The notes beneath the pieces are model-generated. The model made no database searches and was not told the DNA's origin. It was given only the letters and a program-made list of their open reading frames with translations. A stretch of 64,000 nucleotides of DNA, from contig NZ_CP060096.1 of assembly GCF_017357865.1 (NCBI RefSeq), positions 2,095,001 through 2,159,000 on the forward strand. The letters are read 5' to 3'. Below, in pieces: positions 45,299-54,543 of this stretch. Every line of letters begins with the position of its first letter. Positions within the stretch are counted from its first letter, which is position 1. The stretch is from Aceticella autotrophica. GTDB lineage: Bacteria > Bacillota > Thermoanaerobacteria > Thermoanaerobacterales > Thermoanaerobacteraceae. The position numbers were made by a program, and so were the translations under genes.

Positions 45299-46579
45299 TT
45301 AATATTCCTTCAATACTATTGTTTGCTCCCTGTCAGGTCCTACCGATATTATTGATGCATTTATCCCTATTAATTCTTCAATCCTTTTTATATATTTCTT
45401 AGCATTATTAGGCAATTCATCGAAACTTCTTGCGGTGCTTATTTCTTCATCCCAGCCATCCATCTCTTCATATACAGGCTCACATAATGCAAGGTCTTCC
45501 AGACTTGCAGGAAAGTTTTCAATGACTTTCCCTTCATATTTGTATCCTTTACATATCTTAATCTTTTCTAATCCTGTCAGTGTATCAAGTTTTGTCAATA
45601 CAAATCCCTTCATACCTGAAACCCTGACTGAAAAATTCAGTATTACTGTATCAAGCCAGCCACATCTTCTAGGTCTGCCTGTGGTAGTACCATATTCATT
45701 ACCACGCTCTCTTAAGAAATCTCCATTTTCATCATGTAATTCAGTTGGAAATGGTCCTTTACCAACCCTTGTTGTATATGCCTTTATAACGCCAATAACA
45801 TCATTAATCATTGTTGGTCCAATACCTGCACCTACTGTAACCCCACCTGCTATTGGATGTGAAGCCGTAACAAATGGATATGTGCCAAGGTCAATATCCA
45901 ACAAAGTACCTTGTGCCCCTTCAAATAAAATTTTTCTGCCGCTTTTTATCAAATTATATAAAAGTAATGTTGTATCTGTAACATATGGTCTCAAAATATC
46001 GGCATATCTTCTGTAGCTTTCATATATTTCATTGAAATCCATTGCATCAGTGCCATAAACCTCTTTAAATATTTTATTTTTCTTTTCAATATTCAATTTC
46101 AATTTTTCTTTCAATACATCTTTTTTTAGTAAGTCACATATTCTTATGCCTATTCTTTCTGATTTGTCCATATAACAGGGACCTATACCCCTTTTGGTAG
46201 TACCAATATCATTTTTCCCTTTTGCTGTTTCTTCAAGTTCATCAAGCCTTATATGATAAGGAAAAACGACATGTGCCCTATCACTTATCTTTAAATTATC
46301 TGTACATATTCCCTGTAATTTCAAAGTGTTTAATTCTTCTATGAGTGAAGCAGGGTCTACAACAACCCCGTTGCCTATTATGCATATTTTTTCAGGGTAT
46401 AATATTCCAGACGGAACTAAGTGGAGCTTATACTGTATACCTCCCTGCTTAACCGTATGACCGGCATTATTCCCTCCCTGATATCTTACGACTACTTCAG
46501 CCTTTTCAGCTAAATAATCCGTAACCTTTCCTTTACCTTCATCACCCCACTGTGAACCTACAATTACCAATGTTGACAT
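45299..46579 (-). CDS. purA: adenylosuccinate synthetase
   Basis: First committed step from IMP to AMP. 426 residues with [20 protein letters not shown] at the N terminus, [10 protein letters not shown], and the GTP-binding [12 protein letters not shown]. Usual length. It follows the FAD-dependent oxidoreductase gene by 15 bp and probably shares its promoter. Confidence 0.97.
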   Translation of the reverse strand: MSTLVIVGSQWGDEGKGKVTDYLAEKAEVVVRYQGGNNAGHTVKQGGIQYKLHLVPSGILYPEKICIIGNGVVVDPASLIEELNTLKLQGICTDNLKISDRAHVVFPYHIRLDELEETAKGKNDIGTTKRGIGPCYMDKSERIGIRICDLLKKDVLKEKLKLNIEKKNKIFKEVYGTDAMDFNEIYESYRRYADILRPYVTDTTLLLYNLIKSGRKILFEGAQGTLLDIDLGTYPFVTASHPIAGGVTVGAGIGPTMINDVIGVIKAYTTRVGKGPFPTELHDENGDFLRERGNEYGTTTGRPRRCGWLDTVILNFSVRVSGMKGFVLTKLDTLTGLEKIKICKGYKYEGKVIENFPASLEDLALCEPVYEEMDGWDEEISTARSFDELPNNAKKYIKRIEELIGINASIISVGPDREQTIVLKEY

Positions 46580-46594
46580 TATTATGCCCCTTTC

Positions 46595-47977
46595 TTATTT
46601 TATCCTGTTTAAAATTTCTCTTGCAACAACAACACCGGAAATTGATGCCTGAACAAGCCCTCTCGTTATTCCAGCACCATCCCCTGCTGCAAAAAGATTT
46701 TTTACCTGTGTTTCAAAATTATTTGTAAGTTTAACCCTTGATGAATAAAACTTAACCTCTACTCCATATAAAAGTGTATGTTTTGAAAAAACACCCGGTG
46801 ATACTTTATCAAGCGCCTGCAACATTTCAATTATTGACTGCAAAAATCTATATGGCAGTACAAGACTTAAATCCCCCGGTGTCGCATCTTTTAAAGTGGG
46901 TTCTACAAGACCTCTTTTTAACCTTTCAGGTGTCGACCTCCTGCCTGATAAAAAGTCCCCAAGCCTTTGCACTAATACTCCATCTCCCAGCATATTTGCA
47001 AGGGCAGCAATATATCTTCCATATGCAATCGGTTGGTTAAATGGCTCTGTAAATTCCTTACTTACAAGTAGCGCAAAATTTGTATTATCTGTTTTAATAT
47101 CTTTATAACTATGTCCATTAACTATTTTTAAGCCATTATTGTTTTCAACAACAACCTTGCCATATGGATTCATACAAAAAGTCCTCACCCTGTCGTCAAA
47201 TAATTTGGAATGATAAATAAATTTTGATTCATATATCTCCTTTGTAATATCTTCCATTACAACAGCCGGTATCTCAACCCTTACGCCTATGTCTACTGCA
47301 TTGTTTTTAGTTTCAAGTCCTATTCTATTAGCTTCCTCTTTAAACCATTCAGCACCTTCCCTGCCCGGTACAACAACTATATATTTTCCTGTATAGATTT
47401 TACCATCTTCTGTTTCAACACCATATGCCTTTTTATCCTTAACAAGTATTTTAGAAACAGTCGTTTTTGTCTTTATTTCAATCTTATCCCTTAAATAATC
47501 CTCTATATTTTTAATAATATCATAACACTTCTCTGTACCAAGATGCTTAATTGCCGCAGGAATCAATTTAAGGTCTGCGGCTGCAGCTCTTCTTTCTATT
47601 TCTCTAATCTTCTCTTTATCTGTTCCATGAACCTCTGTTGTAGCTCCAAATTTAACATATATATCATCCACATACCTTACAAACTCATTTAATTCCGACT
47701 TTTCAAGGTATTCATCGAGAACACCTCCAAAATCAGATGTCAATGTTAGTTTTCCGTCACTGAAAGCACCTGCTCCTCCAATACCGCATGTAATAGAACA
47801 GGGTTTGCAGTTTAAACATTTGGAACCGTATTTGCCTATGGGGCATAGCCTTTCACGTATATTTTTCCCTTTTTCAAGAAGCAATATCTTTAAACCGTCA
47901 ATTTCTTTAACAAGCTCAAGAGATGTAAATAATCCTGCAGGACCTCCCCCGATTATTATTACATCATATATTTTCAT
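46595..47977 (-). CDS. uncharacterised FAD-dependent dehydrogenase (COG2509-like)
   Basis: 460 residues with an N-terminal dinucleotide-binding motif IIIGGGPAGLFTSLELV, the family-typical CLNCKPCSITCGIGGAGAFSDGKL and a C-terminal GDGAGITRGLVQASISGVVVA. The Cys-rich stretch CPIGKYGSKCLNCKPCSITCG could bind a metal or cluster. Function is not established for the family. Start ATG at 47977 follows AAAGGAG. Widely found beside purA in clostridia. Confidence 0.82.
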   Translation of the reverse strand: MKIYDVIIIGGGPAGLFTSLELVKEIDGLKILLLEKGKNIRERLCPIGKYGSKCLNCKPCSITCGIGGAGAFSDGKLTLTSDFGGVLDEYLEKSELNEFVRYVDDIYVKFGATTEVHGTDKEKIREIERRAAAADLKLIPAAIKHLGTEKCYDIIKNIEDYLRDKIEIKTKTTVSKILVKDKKAYGVETEDGKIYTGKYIVVVPGREGAEWFKEEANRIGLETKNNAVDIGVRVEIPAVVMEDITKEIYESKFIYHSKLFDDRVRTFCMNPYGKVVVENNNGLKIVNGHSYKDIKTDNTNFALLVSKEFTEPFNQPIAYGRYIAALANMLGDGVLVQRLGDFLSGRRSTPERLKRGLVEPTLKDATPGDLSLVLPYRFLQSIIEMLQALDKVSPGVFSKHTLLYGVEVKFYSSRVKLTNNFETQVKNLFAAGDGAGITRGLVQASISGVVVAREILNRIK

Positions 47978-48021
47978 TAATAACACTCCTTTGGTTTAAT
48001 AAAAGCAAACACCCCTATTGT

Positions 48022-48050
48022 ATGATAACAAAAAACTAACATATTTTCAA
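48022..48050 (-). promoter_or_regulatory. sigma-A promoter of the flavoprotein-purA unit
   Basis: Minus strand: TTGAAA, 17-bp spacer, TATCAT, about 45 bp before the start codon. Confidence 0.55.
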
Positions 48051-48107
48051 GAAAAATTCGAATTATATTCTGTAAAATTAATTTAATGTTCGTGTTTTAA
48101 ATAAATT

Positions 48108-48140
48108 TTAAAAAAGAAAAAAGTATTCTTTTAAGAATAC
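48108..48140 (-). terminator. intrinsic terminator of the Wood-Ljungdahl operon
   Basis: Stem GTATTCTT / AAGAATAC (48123-48130 with 48133-48140) followed on the minus strand by TTTTTTCTTTTTT. It is the first strong terminator after fhs, so it defines the operon end. Confidence 0.85.
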
Positions 48141-48173
48141 CACAAGATTACTATGAATACTTAATCTTTTACC

Positions 48174-48806
48174 TTATTTATTGGAAAGTTCTTTTAATTT
48201 TGCAATGGCTATTTCTCCAACAAATGCCAAATCCTCTGCGGTAAAGTAAAATGAAATATTGCCATCAAAAAGAATTTGTGCAGATGGGGAAAATTCTTCA
48301 TCACCACTCCATATTGCAAAGACTAAATACACATTATCTATAAATTCAAACTTATAAGCAGCATCCCCCATATCAATTTTTTCTGCTCCAAGACTTTCTA
48401 AAGCTTCTTTAAACTTATCCAACTTATTGCCAAATGTCCTTGAAAGCCTAAAAATGCACCTGCCATAAAAATTATTGTAATAAACATTACCACCGGAGAC
48501 ATCCCTATATGTTATATATTTATTTGTTGCAGGAACTTTTTTGCTATTTATTAAATATCTCAAAATAAGTGTCTTTAAAGGATAATTATTTACTTCACTA
48601 TAATCCTGATTGAGAATTTCCCCGGATGGAAATTTAACAATGTATTTAGTTCCCATAAGTTTAACAACAAATTCATTACTATCGCTATTATATTTACATC
48701 CTGTTCTTTTATATATTTCTTCTGGATTACATTTTTTAAACAATTCTCTGTTGTACTCATATGGTATTTTATCTTTTCTTTTCTCATCAATTGCTGCTCT
48801 GTCCAT
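48174..48806 (-). CDS. DUF3786-like protein at the end of the acs operon
   Basis: 210 residues, soluble. It resembles the DUF3786 group (VVKLMGTKYIVKFPSGEI early, and SPSAQILFDGNISFYFTAEDLAFVGEIAI near the end), found in acetogens and other corrinoid-using anaerobes, sometimes fused to Fe-S domains. Function unknown. It is last in the operon, 31 bp after the His-rich gene. Its place suggests a role in corrinoid or metal handling for acetyl-CoA synthesis, which is inference. Confidence 0.65.
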   Translation of the reverse strand: MDRAAIDEKRKDKIPYEYNRELFKKCNPEEIYKRTGCKYNSDSNEFVVKLMGTKYIVKFPSGEILNQDYSEVNNYPLKTLILRYLINSKKVPATNKYITYRDVSGGNVYYNNFYGRCIFRLSRTFGNKLDKFKEALESLGAEKIDMGDAAYKFEFIDNVYLVFAIWSGDEEFSPSAQILFDGNISFYFTAEDLAFVGEIAIAKLKELSNK

Positions 48807-48837
48807 ATTCCCAATCCTTTCAGAGTTTCTCTATATA

Positions 48838-49167
48838 TTACATATGCTTCTTAGCTTCAATTAACATCTCATCAGCTTTTTTCATGTATTCAACTGCTTT
48901 TTCTATAAATTTAGAAGTTTCCATTTTATTCATGGCTTTTGATTTTTCAACCCACTCTATAAAGCTTTCTTCATGAGACTTATTATGGTCCACCCAATGC
49001 GCCAATAAAATATCCAGCGTTTTTTCGTCTTTACTGCAAGCAATTTCTTCTAAAGGTTCTCCATGTGTATGTTCGTGTGTGTGTTCATGAGTATGATTAT
49101 GAGTATGCCCGCATTCATGGTCATGGATATGTCCGTGGTCGTGGTCATGATTAAAATCATTATTCAT
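48838..49167 (-). CDS. histidine-rich metal-binding protein
   Basis: 109 residues. The first 40 are almost entirely His with Asp, Glu, Gly and Thr (HDHDHGHIHDHECGHTHNH and HTHEHTHEHTHG), a typical nickel/zinc storage or delivery tail; the rest is a helical domain (DILLAHWVDHNKSHEESFIEWVEKS). Start ATG at 49167, preceded by AGGAG, overlaps the cooT stop by 8 bp. Together with CooT it suggests nickel supply to CODH/ACS (inference). Confidence 0.78.
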   Translation of the reverse strand: MNNDFNHDHDHGHIHDHECGHTHNHTHEHTHEHTHGEPLEEIACSKDEKTLDILLAHWVDHNKSHEESFIEWVEKSKAMNKMETSKFIEKAVEYMKKADEMLIEAKKHM

Positions 49168-49363
49168 TTTTTTCACTCCTGTTTATTAATATTTTATTAT
49201 CAAGTAATTTTATCTCTTTGATCGTTCCTTTTATAAGCTTTTCTTCTCCGAATAAATCAGTCAAAAGTATTTCTTCTTCTCCTTTTGGTTTTACCTCAAT
49301 AACATAATCCATTATTTTTTCTTCACCATCCGGTGTAATTAAATAAGCATTTGCTTCACACAT
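49160..49363 (-). CDS. cooT: CooT family nickel-binding protein
   Basis: 67 residues starting MCEANAYLI; Cys2 is the nickel-ligand residue of CooT, the small dimeric nickel protein of the Rhodospirillum rubrum CO-oxidation system. Size and beta-rich pattern (IKEIKLLDNKILI) agree. AGGAGGT precedes the ATG. It lies between acsV and the His-rich gene, in keeping with nickel insertion into CODH or AcsB. Confidence 0.8.
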   Translation of the reverse strand: MCEANAYLITPDGEEKIMDYVIEVKPKGEEEILLTDLFGEEKLIKGTIKEIKLLDNKILINRSEKNE

Positions 49364-49383
49364 GATACCTTACCTCCTTTCTT

Positions 49384-51321
49384 TTACAACTTTTCAAACC
49401 GTTCCCTAACACTGGGAAACTTATTGATATCAGTATGAGGTAAAAAACAAGCTGATACAAACTCATCCATATAACCGGGCTCTAAACTAAGTTCTACATA
49501 TGTCATTTGATTTGCGATTTCCTCCAGTTTACGTCTTGCATCTTCACTCATCATAGTCAGATAACATCCCATCAATGAACTGTTTCCTATATAGGCAATC
49601 TTGCTTCTATCAATATCCGGAAGCATACCTATCATAATTGAATTTTCAATATTTAAGCTGTTGCCAATACCTCCGGCAATCAAGAGTTTATCTATATTAG
49701 TAAAATCCATTCCTAAACTGGTAAGCAATGTTGTTACACCAGAATATATAGCTGCTTTTGCTCTGATAAAATTATCTATATCTACTTCTGTAATGTAAAT
49801 ATCCTTTTCCAAATTATATTCTTCTTTAAATGCCAATACATATTCCCCAATCCCATTTTCATCAAAACGAACCCTGTCTGTATTTAAATCTTTGTTAAGC
49901 CTGCCTTTTCTATTAATTACACCTGTCAGCATCATCTCACATATCAAATCGATAATACCCGACCCACAGATTCCGATAGGGTTCCCTTCACCTATAATCT
50001 TTAATGTGGGCTTGTATGTCGTTTTATCTATTGTTACCTTTTCTATTGCACCATTTGTTGCTCTCATACCACAGCTAATCTCTCCGCCTTCAAAAGCAGG
50101 TCCTGCCGAACAAGCACAGGACATCATATAATCCTTGTTCCCAAATACAATCTCTCCGTTTGTTCCCAGATCGATAAACAGCACATTTTCATCTGATGTC
50201 CACAACCCTGATGCCAATACACCCGCTGTAATATCACCTCCAACATAGCTGGCAACCGATGGTGCAAGATATATAAAGGTTTCAGGATTTACTTCAATTC
50301 CCAGTTCAGATGCTTTAATAAAAGGTGCTTTTACAAAGGCAGGTATAAATGGCTCCATCCTTAAAAAGTTAGCGTAAACACCAAGAAAAAGATGTGACAT
50401 TGTCGTATTTCCTGCTGCAACAAGTGATACAACCTCGTCCCTGCTTACTTTTGCATCTTGATACATTTTATATAAAAGCGGGTTTATTGTTTCATTAATA
50501 ATAGCATGATTTAATTTTTCCATACCATTTATCTTAGTTGAATAAATAATCCTGTTAATTACATCTGCCCCATATTTCATCTGTGCATTACCTGATGAAG
50601 CTTCTGCAATCAGTTCCCCGCTGTATAAATCTACAAGGCAAGTAGAAACCGATGTAGTTCCTATATCTATTGCAACTCCAAAGAGCCTGCTGGTTTTATC
50701 CCCAATTTCCATATTAATAATAGTAGTTTTACCCATTCCGCGAGGTATATGTGTTATTGTAACTTTATAATCTGCTTCTCTTATTAATTGAGGAATCCTT
50801 CTTAATAAAGGTAGTCTGAAATATATTTGTGTATATCCAAGTGTTTTCCTGACATGTCTTTTTAGCCTCTCAACATCAGATATGTTATCATGTTTATTAG
50901 GTATACTTAATTCTATATAATCTTTCCTGACATATGTCACAAATTCCATTCCGTAATTAAGTACCTGATCCTTTGCCCTTTTAAGTATCTCTCTTTTTTT
51001 AGAACCAACAAGACTTTCAATTTTCATACCGTACATTGCAGAAGAAGATTCTTGAGGGATTCTTATAGTTATATCCTGAATCACCTTTGAACAGCATGCT
51101 AAAACGTAACCCTCCTCTATTTCCTCATCTGTAATAGCCTTGCTTGCTTTTGAATTATATACCTTACCTTCTAATACCTTTACTTTACACTTGCCGCAAG
51201 TGCCGTTTCCATTGCAAGGACTATCAATAAAAATTCCCGCTTTTCTTATTACTTCCAGTAGGGTTTCACCTTCTAATACATCTATTTCTTTTTCCATTGG
51301 CAGAAATCTTACTTTATACAC
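49384..51321 (-). CDS. acsV: corrinoid protein reductive activator AcsV (RACo type)
   Basis: Reduces inactive Co(II) corrinoid Fe-S protein to Co(I) with ATP. 645 residues: N-terminal [2Fe-2S] ferredoxin domain with Cys36, Cys42, Cys45 and Cys76/77 (SPCNGNGTCGKCKV..LACCSKV), a linker, then an ASKHA ATPase domain (AIDIGTTSVSTCLVDL, FIDLGTNGEIV, IGICGSGIIDLI, LIAGGIGNSL). Start is GTG at 51321 with AAGGAGG upstream. Two hairpins lie in the 159-bp gap before it, one touching the ribosome site. Confidence 0.92.
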   Translation of the reverse strand: MYKVRFLPMEKEIDVLEGETLLEVIRKAGIFIDSPCNGNGTCGKCKVKVLEGKVYNSKASKAITDEEIEEGYVLACCSKVIQDITIRIPQESSSAMYGMKIESLVGSKKREILKRAKDQVLNYGMEFVTYVRKDYIELSIPNKHDNISDVERLKRHVRKTLGYTQIYFRLPLLRRIPQLIREADYKVTITHIPRGMGKTTIINMEIGDKTSRLFGVAIDIGTTSVSTCLVDLYSGELIAEASSGNAQMKYGADVINRIIYSTKINGMEKLNHAIINETINPLLYKMYQDAKVSRDEVVSLVAAGNTTMSHLFLGVYANFLRMEPFIPAFVKAPFIKASELGIEVNPETFIYLAPSVASYVGGDITAGVLASGLWTSDENVLFIDLGTNGEIVFGNKDYMMSCACSAGPAFEGGEISCGMRATNGAIEKVTIDKTTYKPTLKIIGEGNPIGICGSGIIDLICEMMLTGVINRKGRLNKDLNTDRVRFDENGIGEYVLAFKEEYNLEKDIYITEVDIDNFIRAKAAIYSGVTTLLTSLGMDFTNIDKLLIAGGIGNSLNIENSIMIGMLPDIDRSKIAYIGNSSLMGCYLTMMSEDARRKLEEIANQMTYVELSLEPGYMDEFVSACFLPHTDINKFPSVRERFEKL

Positions 51322-51332
51322 TTTTCTACCTC

Positions 51333-51351
51333 CTTAAAAGCACCTTTTAAG
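51333..51351 (-). promoter_or_regulatory. hairpin abutting the acsV ribosome-binding site
   Basis: 8-bp perfect stem CTTAAAAG / CTTTTAAG with a 3-nt loop; its 3' arm runs into AAGGAGG, so it may limit acsV translation. Confidence 0.4.
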
Positions 51352-51403
51352 CTGATATTATTTTAACCTTTTATTAGATTTATTATTTGTTCTTATTATT
51401 TTT

Positions 51404-51448
51404 ATGCCAGTGAAACACTGCCCATCAAAGTAAGTGCTCCACTGGCAT
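51404..51448 (-). promoter_or_regulatory. structured spacer between acsB and acsV
   Basis: Perfect outer stem ATGCCAGTG / CACTGGCAT extended by a G-U-containing inner stem. No U-tract follows, so it is more likely an mRNA 3'-end stabiliser or processing site for acsB than a terminator. Confidence 0.55.
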
Positions 51449-51480
51449 ATTGTAATCAGAAAGCCTTTATATTAATAACT

Positions 51481-53607
51481 TTACATTAATGGATCCATTG
51501 TAAGTGCAGGATGTCCCTTTTCTTCCAAGAATGCAAGAACTCCTTCTGAATCTGTAGCTATTGTTTCATCGCAAATCATGTCTGTGAAATTATCTATACC
51601 GTTTACTTCTTTAATGGTTGCATTTAGCCTTTCAGCTACGAAGTCTTTTAAATCCTTAGGCATCCATACTATACGTACAGCACCACCTTCAGCTCTCATG
51701 AATTTCTTTGAAGATATGAAAAGACGTCCGTGTCCCATAAAGCCTGGTGTCTGTACACCACCACCGGTCATAGATGCAAGGTCTCCAAATGTCATACCGA
51801 GTGGGCAGACGCCGCTGTATTCCCTGTTAACAATGACAACACCGTTTGCTTCAGGCATAATGCCGCAGATACACTCGAAACAGCCGCAGGATGTCATTGG
51901 GTCTTGAAGCATACTGTATAATGTAACACTCTGAAGTGCTCCCTGTGAAAGTTTACTTACTGTTTCATTAACCTTCTCATAGATACCAAGATTTTCATCA
52001 ATTAACCCTTCCTTAGGCACCGGTTGACAAGGTCCCGTAGGATCCAACTCATATGTTGCCTTAGCATCTAACCAGCTTACTGCTCCGCAAAGTCCAAGTC
52101 TTTCAGGTGTAACAACGCAAACATGGGCAGGTGCAAAAGATTGGCAAAGAATACAAGAATAGAAGGTATCAACACTTTCATCGGTCATTGAGCTTATTCT
52201 GTCATCCCTCTCTTGATATCTTGGCAATGCATATTTTTCCATATATTCCTTACACTTTTCCTCATCTGTAAATATTGTAACCTGACATCTGTCAACAACC
52301 TTTGAAAACTCATCCATCATTTTTGCATATACCGCTTCACCTATATGGTTCAATCTAAAGCCCTTTTCATATGCATCCTTACTTATTCTGATCCATGCAA
52401 GATTCCTCTGTCCCACGTGCATTACACCTTCTATATAATTCAAGAAGTAGTGAAGCCTTCTTTCAAGTACAGGTTCGAAATCCGAATGCATATTCTTTCC
52501 TGCAACTTCAACTAAAAGTCCAAGAGGTAATCTTCCCGGCACCTCAGTAATTGTATCAATATCAGGACCTACTACCGTAATTTTGTGGTCCTCTACATTA
52601 GCAAGGTCTGTTGCCATAACCAATTCCCATGCATTCGTCTTGCCGCCGCCAAATTCAGCAAACATATCGCCTTTTCTTATTCTTTCACCCTCAAAAGCAG
52701 GCGCAAATGCAACAGGTATAGGAATTTCTGTAATCTTTATCTTTATATTTCTCGCTTCTAAAGAGGTTCTTACAAACTTATCATAATCCTTTTGAGTTAT
52801 TAATAGTGTAGGAACTTCCGGTACCGTTTGATCTGTTATTACTGGGAATCCAAGTGCAATTGCTCCGGCTCCCGCAGATACTACCAATTCGCTGAGAGGT
52901 CCGAAGGCATTTACAAATGCCGGCACCCTTTCCTTTGTGTACTTCAAAAGGTCACCAAGAGCCCCCGGTTTAATACCTCCAAAGATTAAAGCTGCCCTTA
53001 TAGCAACTGTTACAACATGGATAACAGATGTAACATCATATCCAAGAGGAACAACCCTAAGCTCAAGCCCCATTTTAATCTTTCCTTCTATCGCTTGGTC
53101 TATAACCTTTCCGACCAAAAAGGTCATCAAACCCTTTGACTGATAATCCTTTATAACCTTTGTTGCCGTTTCGGCATCAGGACACTCGCCTAACACAACA
53201 GCTACCCCGGGTATATCACCTGTTACAAGTGGTACACCAAGTGAACGAATTATTGCATCAGATACAAAGCCTGCACATGGAGCACTGTACGGTGTTTCCA
53301 TAGTAGCATATTTAACCGCCTCAATTATTTCAGCAGAAACAGCTGTTGCAAGTCCTGCATTTAATGCCTTGTCAAGTATTTCCTCTTCTACAATCAAACT
53401 TTTTACGATAGGTAAAACTTCTTCTAATTCTCCAAGGTTTGTTATCTTCTTTCCTGTCGCAGCATAAATAACAGGAAGGGAATAGGCTGTATCCGGAAAT
53501 GCAACCTTATGGTCTCTGCCCTTTTCCTCAACAGCCTTTTTGACAAGCCCTTCTGCTGCAGAAAGGGCTTGTTTTGAACCTGTAAATATTATTTGAAATA
53601 AACTCAT
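51481..53607 (-). CDS. acsB: acetyl-CoA synthase (CODH/ACS) catalytic subunit
   Basis: Joins methyl, CO and CoA to acetyl-CoA at the Ni-Ni-[4Fe-4S] A-cluster. 708 residues. The cubane ligands are Cys485, Cys488, Cys497 and Cys507, and the distal nickel site is Cys574-Gly575-Cys576. These spacings are the same as in the Moorella enzyme (506/509/518/528 and 595-597), a constant offset of 21 that fits a shorter N terminus. AAAAGGAGG precedes the ATG. It is 18 bp after acsE. The CODH partner gene acsA is not in the window. Confidence 0.97.
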   Translation of the reverse strand: MSLFQIIFTGSKQALSAAEGLVKKAVEEKGRDHKVAFPDTAYSLPVIYAATGKKITNLGELEEVLPIVKSLIVEEEILDKALNAGLATAVSAEIIEAVKYATMETPYSAPCAGFVSDAIIRSLGVPLVTGDIPGVAVVLGECPDAETATKVIKDYQSKGLMTFLVGKVIDQAIEGKIKMGLELRVVPLGYDVTSVIHVVTVAIRAALIFGGIKPGALGDLLKYTKERVPAFVNAFGPLSELVVSAGAGAIALGFPVITDQTVPEVPTLLITQKDYDKFVRTSLEARNIKIKITEIPIPVAFAPAFEGERIRKGDMFAEFGGGKTNAWELVMATDLANVEDHKITVVGPDIDTITEVPGRLPLGLLVEVAGKNMHSDFEPVLERRLHYFLNYIEGVMHVGQRNLAWIRISKDAYEKGFRLNHIGEAVYAKMMDEFSKVVDRCQVTIFTDEEKCKEYMEKYALPRYQERDDRISSMTDESVDTFYSCILCQSFAPAHVCVVTPERLGLCGAVSWLDAKATYELDPTGPCQPVPKEGLIDENLGIYEKVNETVSKLSQGALQSVTLYSMLQDPMTSCGCFECICGIMPEANGVVIVNREYSGVCPLGMTFGDLASMTGGGVQTPGFMGHGRLFISSKKFMRAEGGAVRIVWMPKDLKDFVAERLNATIKEVNGIDNFTDMICDETIATDSEGVLAFLEEKGHPALTMDPLM

Positions 53608-53625
53608 TTTAAATCCTCCTTTTTA

Positions 53626-54411
53626 TTATAAATCTAAATACGAATCTGCATATAATACAGCTCCGTTAATTACGTCGCATGTCTTAATTGTCTGCATAAG
53701 CCTTAAATCGCATGGGTTCATAATTGCCGAAGTCAAACCTTCTTCTATTGCCATTGCTGCAAATACTGAATCCATAATAGGTCTTATTTCTTTTGGAGCA
53801 CCATTTGATACGTTGCTTAATCCACATGTGGTTTTTAATCCCATCTCACTTATCATCCTGATGGTTTTTAAAACGCCTTTTTGTTTGTCCTGCATTCCTT
53901 TTATTACAAGAAATAATGGGTCAAATAACATATCTGTTGGTTCCAATCCTAATGACAAGCCTCTTTCAAGCATTTCAGTGCAGTATGCCATACTCTCATC
54001 GGTATCCTTTGGTATTCCTTCTTTTGCACATAATGCAATAACCATAGCATCATTTGCAGCCGCAAGGTCTATGTTTTCAATTCTTTCACCGGCATCTGCC
54101 GAATTTACAATCGGTTTGCCTTTTGACCTGTTGTAAACCTTGATTCCAGCTTCTATAGCCTTTCTATTTGTTGTATCAAGAGCTAATGGAACATTATCAA
54201 ATTCGCTCTGTAATAGCTGAACCCCCCATGTCATAAGCTCAACACCATTTTTTTCCGCTGGTCCGATATTTAAATCAAGATAATGTGCACCTGCATCCAA
54301 CTGTTCTTTTGCCCTCTTTAAAATTTGCTCAGGGTTTCTTTCTTCAAATGCCTTTCTTATTGCCGGTGATATACAGTGTATTCTTTCACCTATTATTAAG
54401 AATTTTTCCAT
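53626..54411 (-). CDS. acsE: methyl-THF:corrinoid Fe-S protein methyltransferase
   Basis: Transfers methyl from methyltetrahydrofolate to Co(I) of AcsCD. 261 residues forming a pterin-binding TIM barrel: LIIGERIHCISPAIRKA, HYLDLNIGP, LALDTTNRKAIEAG, KPIVNSADAGERIE and CGLSNVSNGAPKEIRP. Length matches Moorella AcsE. AAGGAGGT before the ATG. Separated from acsC by a 132-bp structured spacer. Confidence 0.96.
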   Translation of the reverse strand: MEKFLIIGERIHCISPAIRKAFEERNPEQILKRAKEQLDAGAHYLDLNIGPAEKNGVELMTWGVQLLQSEFDNVPLALDTTNRKAIEAGIKVYNRSKGKPIVNSADAGERIENIDLAAANDAMVIALCAKEGIPKDTDESMAYCTEMLERGLSLGLEPTDMLFDPLFLVIKGMQDKQKGVLKTIRMISEMGLKTTCGLSNVSNGAPKEIRPIMDSVFAAMAIEEGLTSAIMNPCDLRLMQTIKTCDVINGAVLYADSYLDL

Positions 54412-54455
54412 TATATTACCTCCTTATAAAATTTAGTTTAATATTTTTTATTTTG

Positions 54456-54512
54456 CATTCTGAGGTATATTGGAAGGAGCTCATTTTGAGCTTCTTCGCC
54501 ACCTGCAGAATG
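54456..54512 (-). promoter_or_regulatory. long imperfect hairpin between acsC and acsE
   Basis: CATTCTG..CAGAATG closes a stem that continues through AGG/CCT and GAAG-A-AGCTC / GAGCT-C-CTTC around an AAAAT loop. No U-tract. Probably an mRNA processing or stability element within the operon. Confidence 0.5.
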
Positions 54513-54543
54513 ATAAATAACACATCAAATAACAATTATATGA

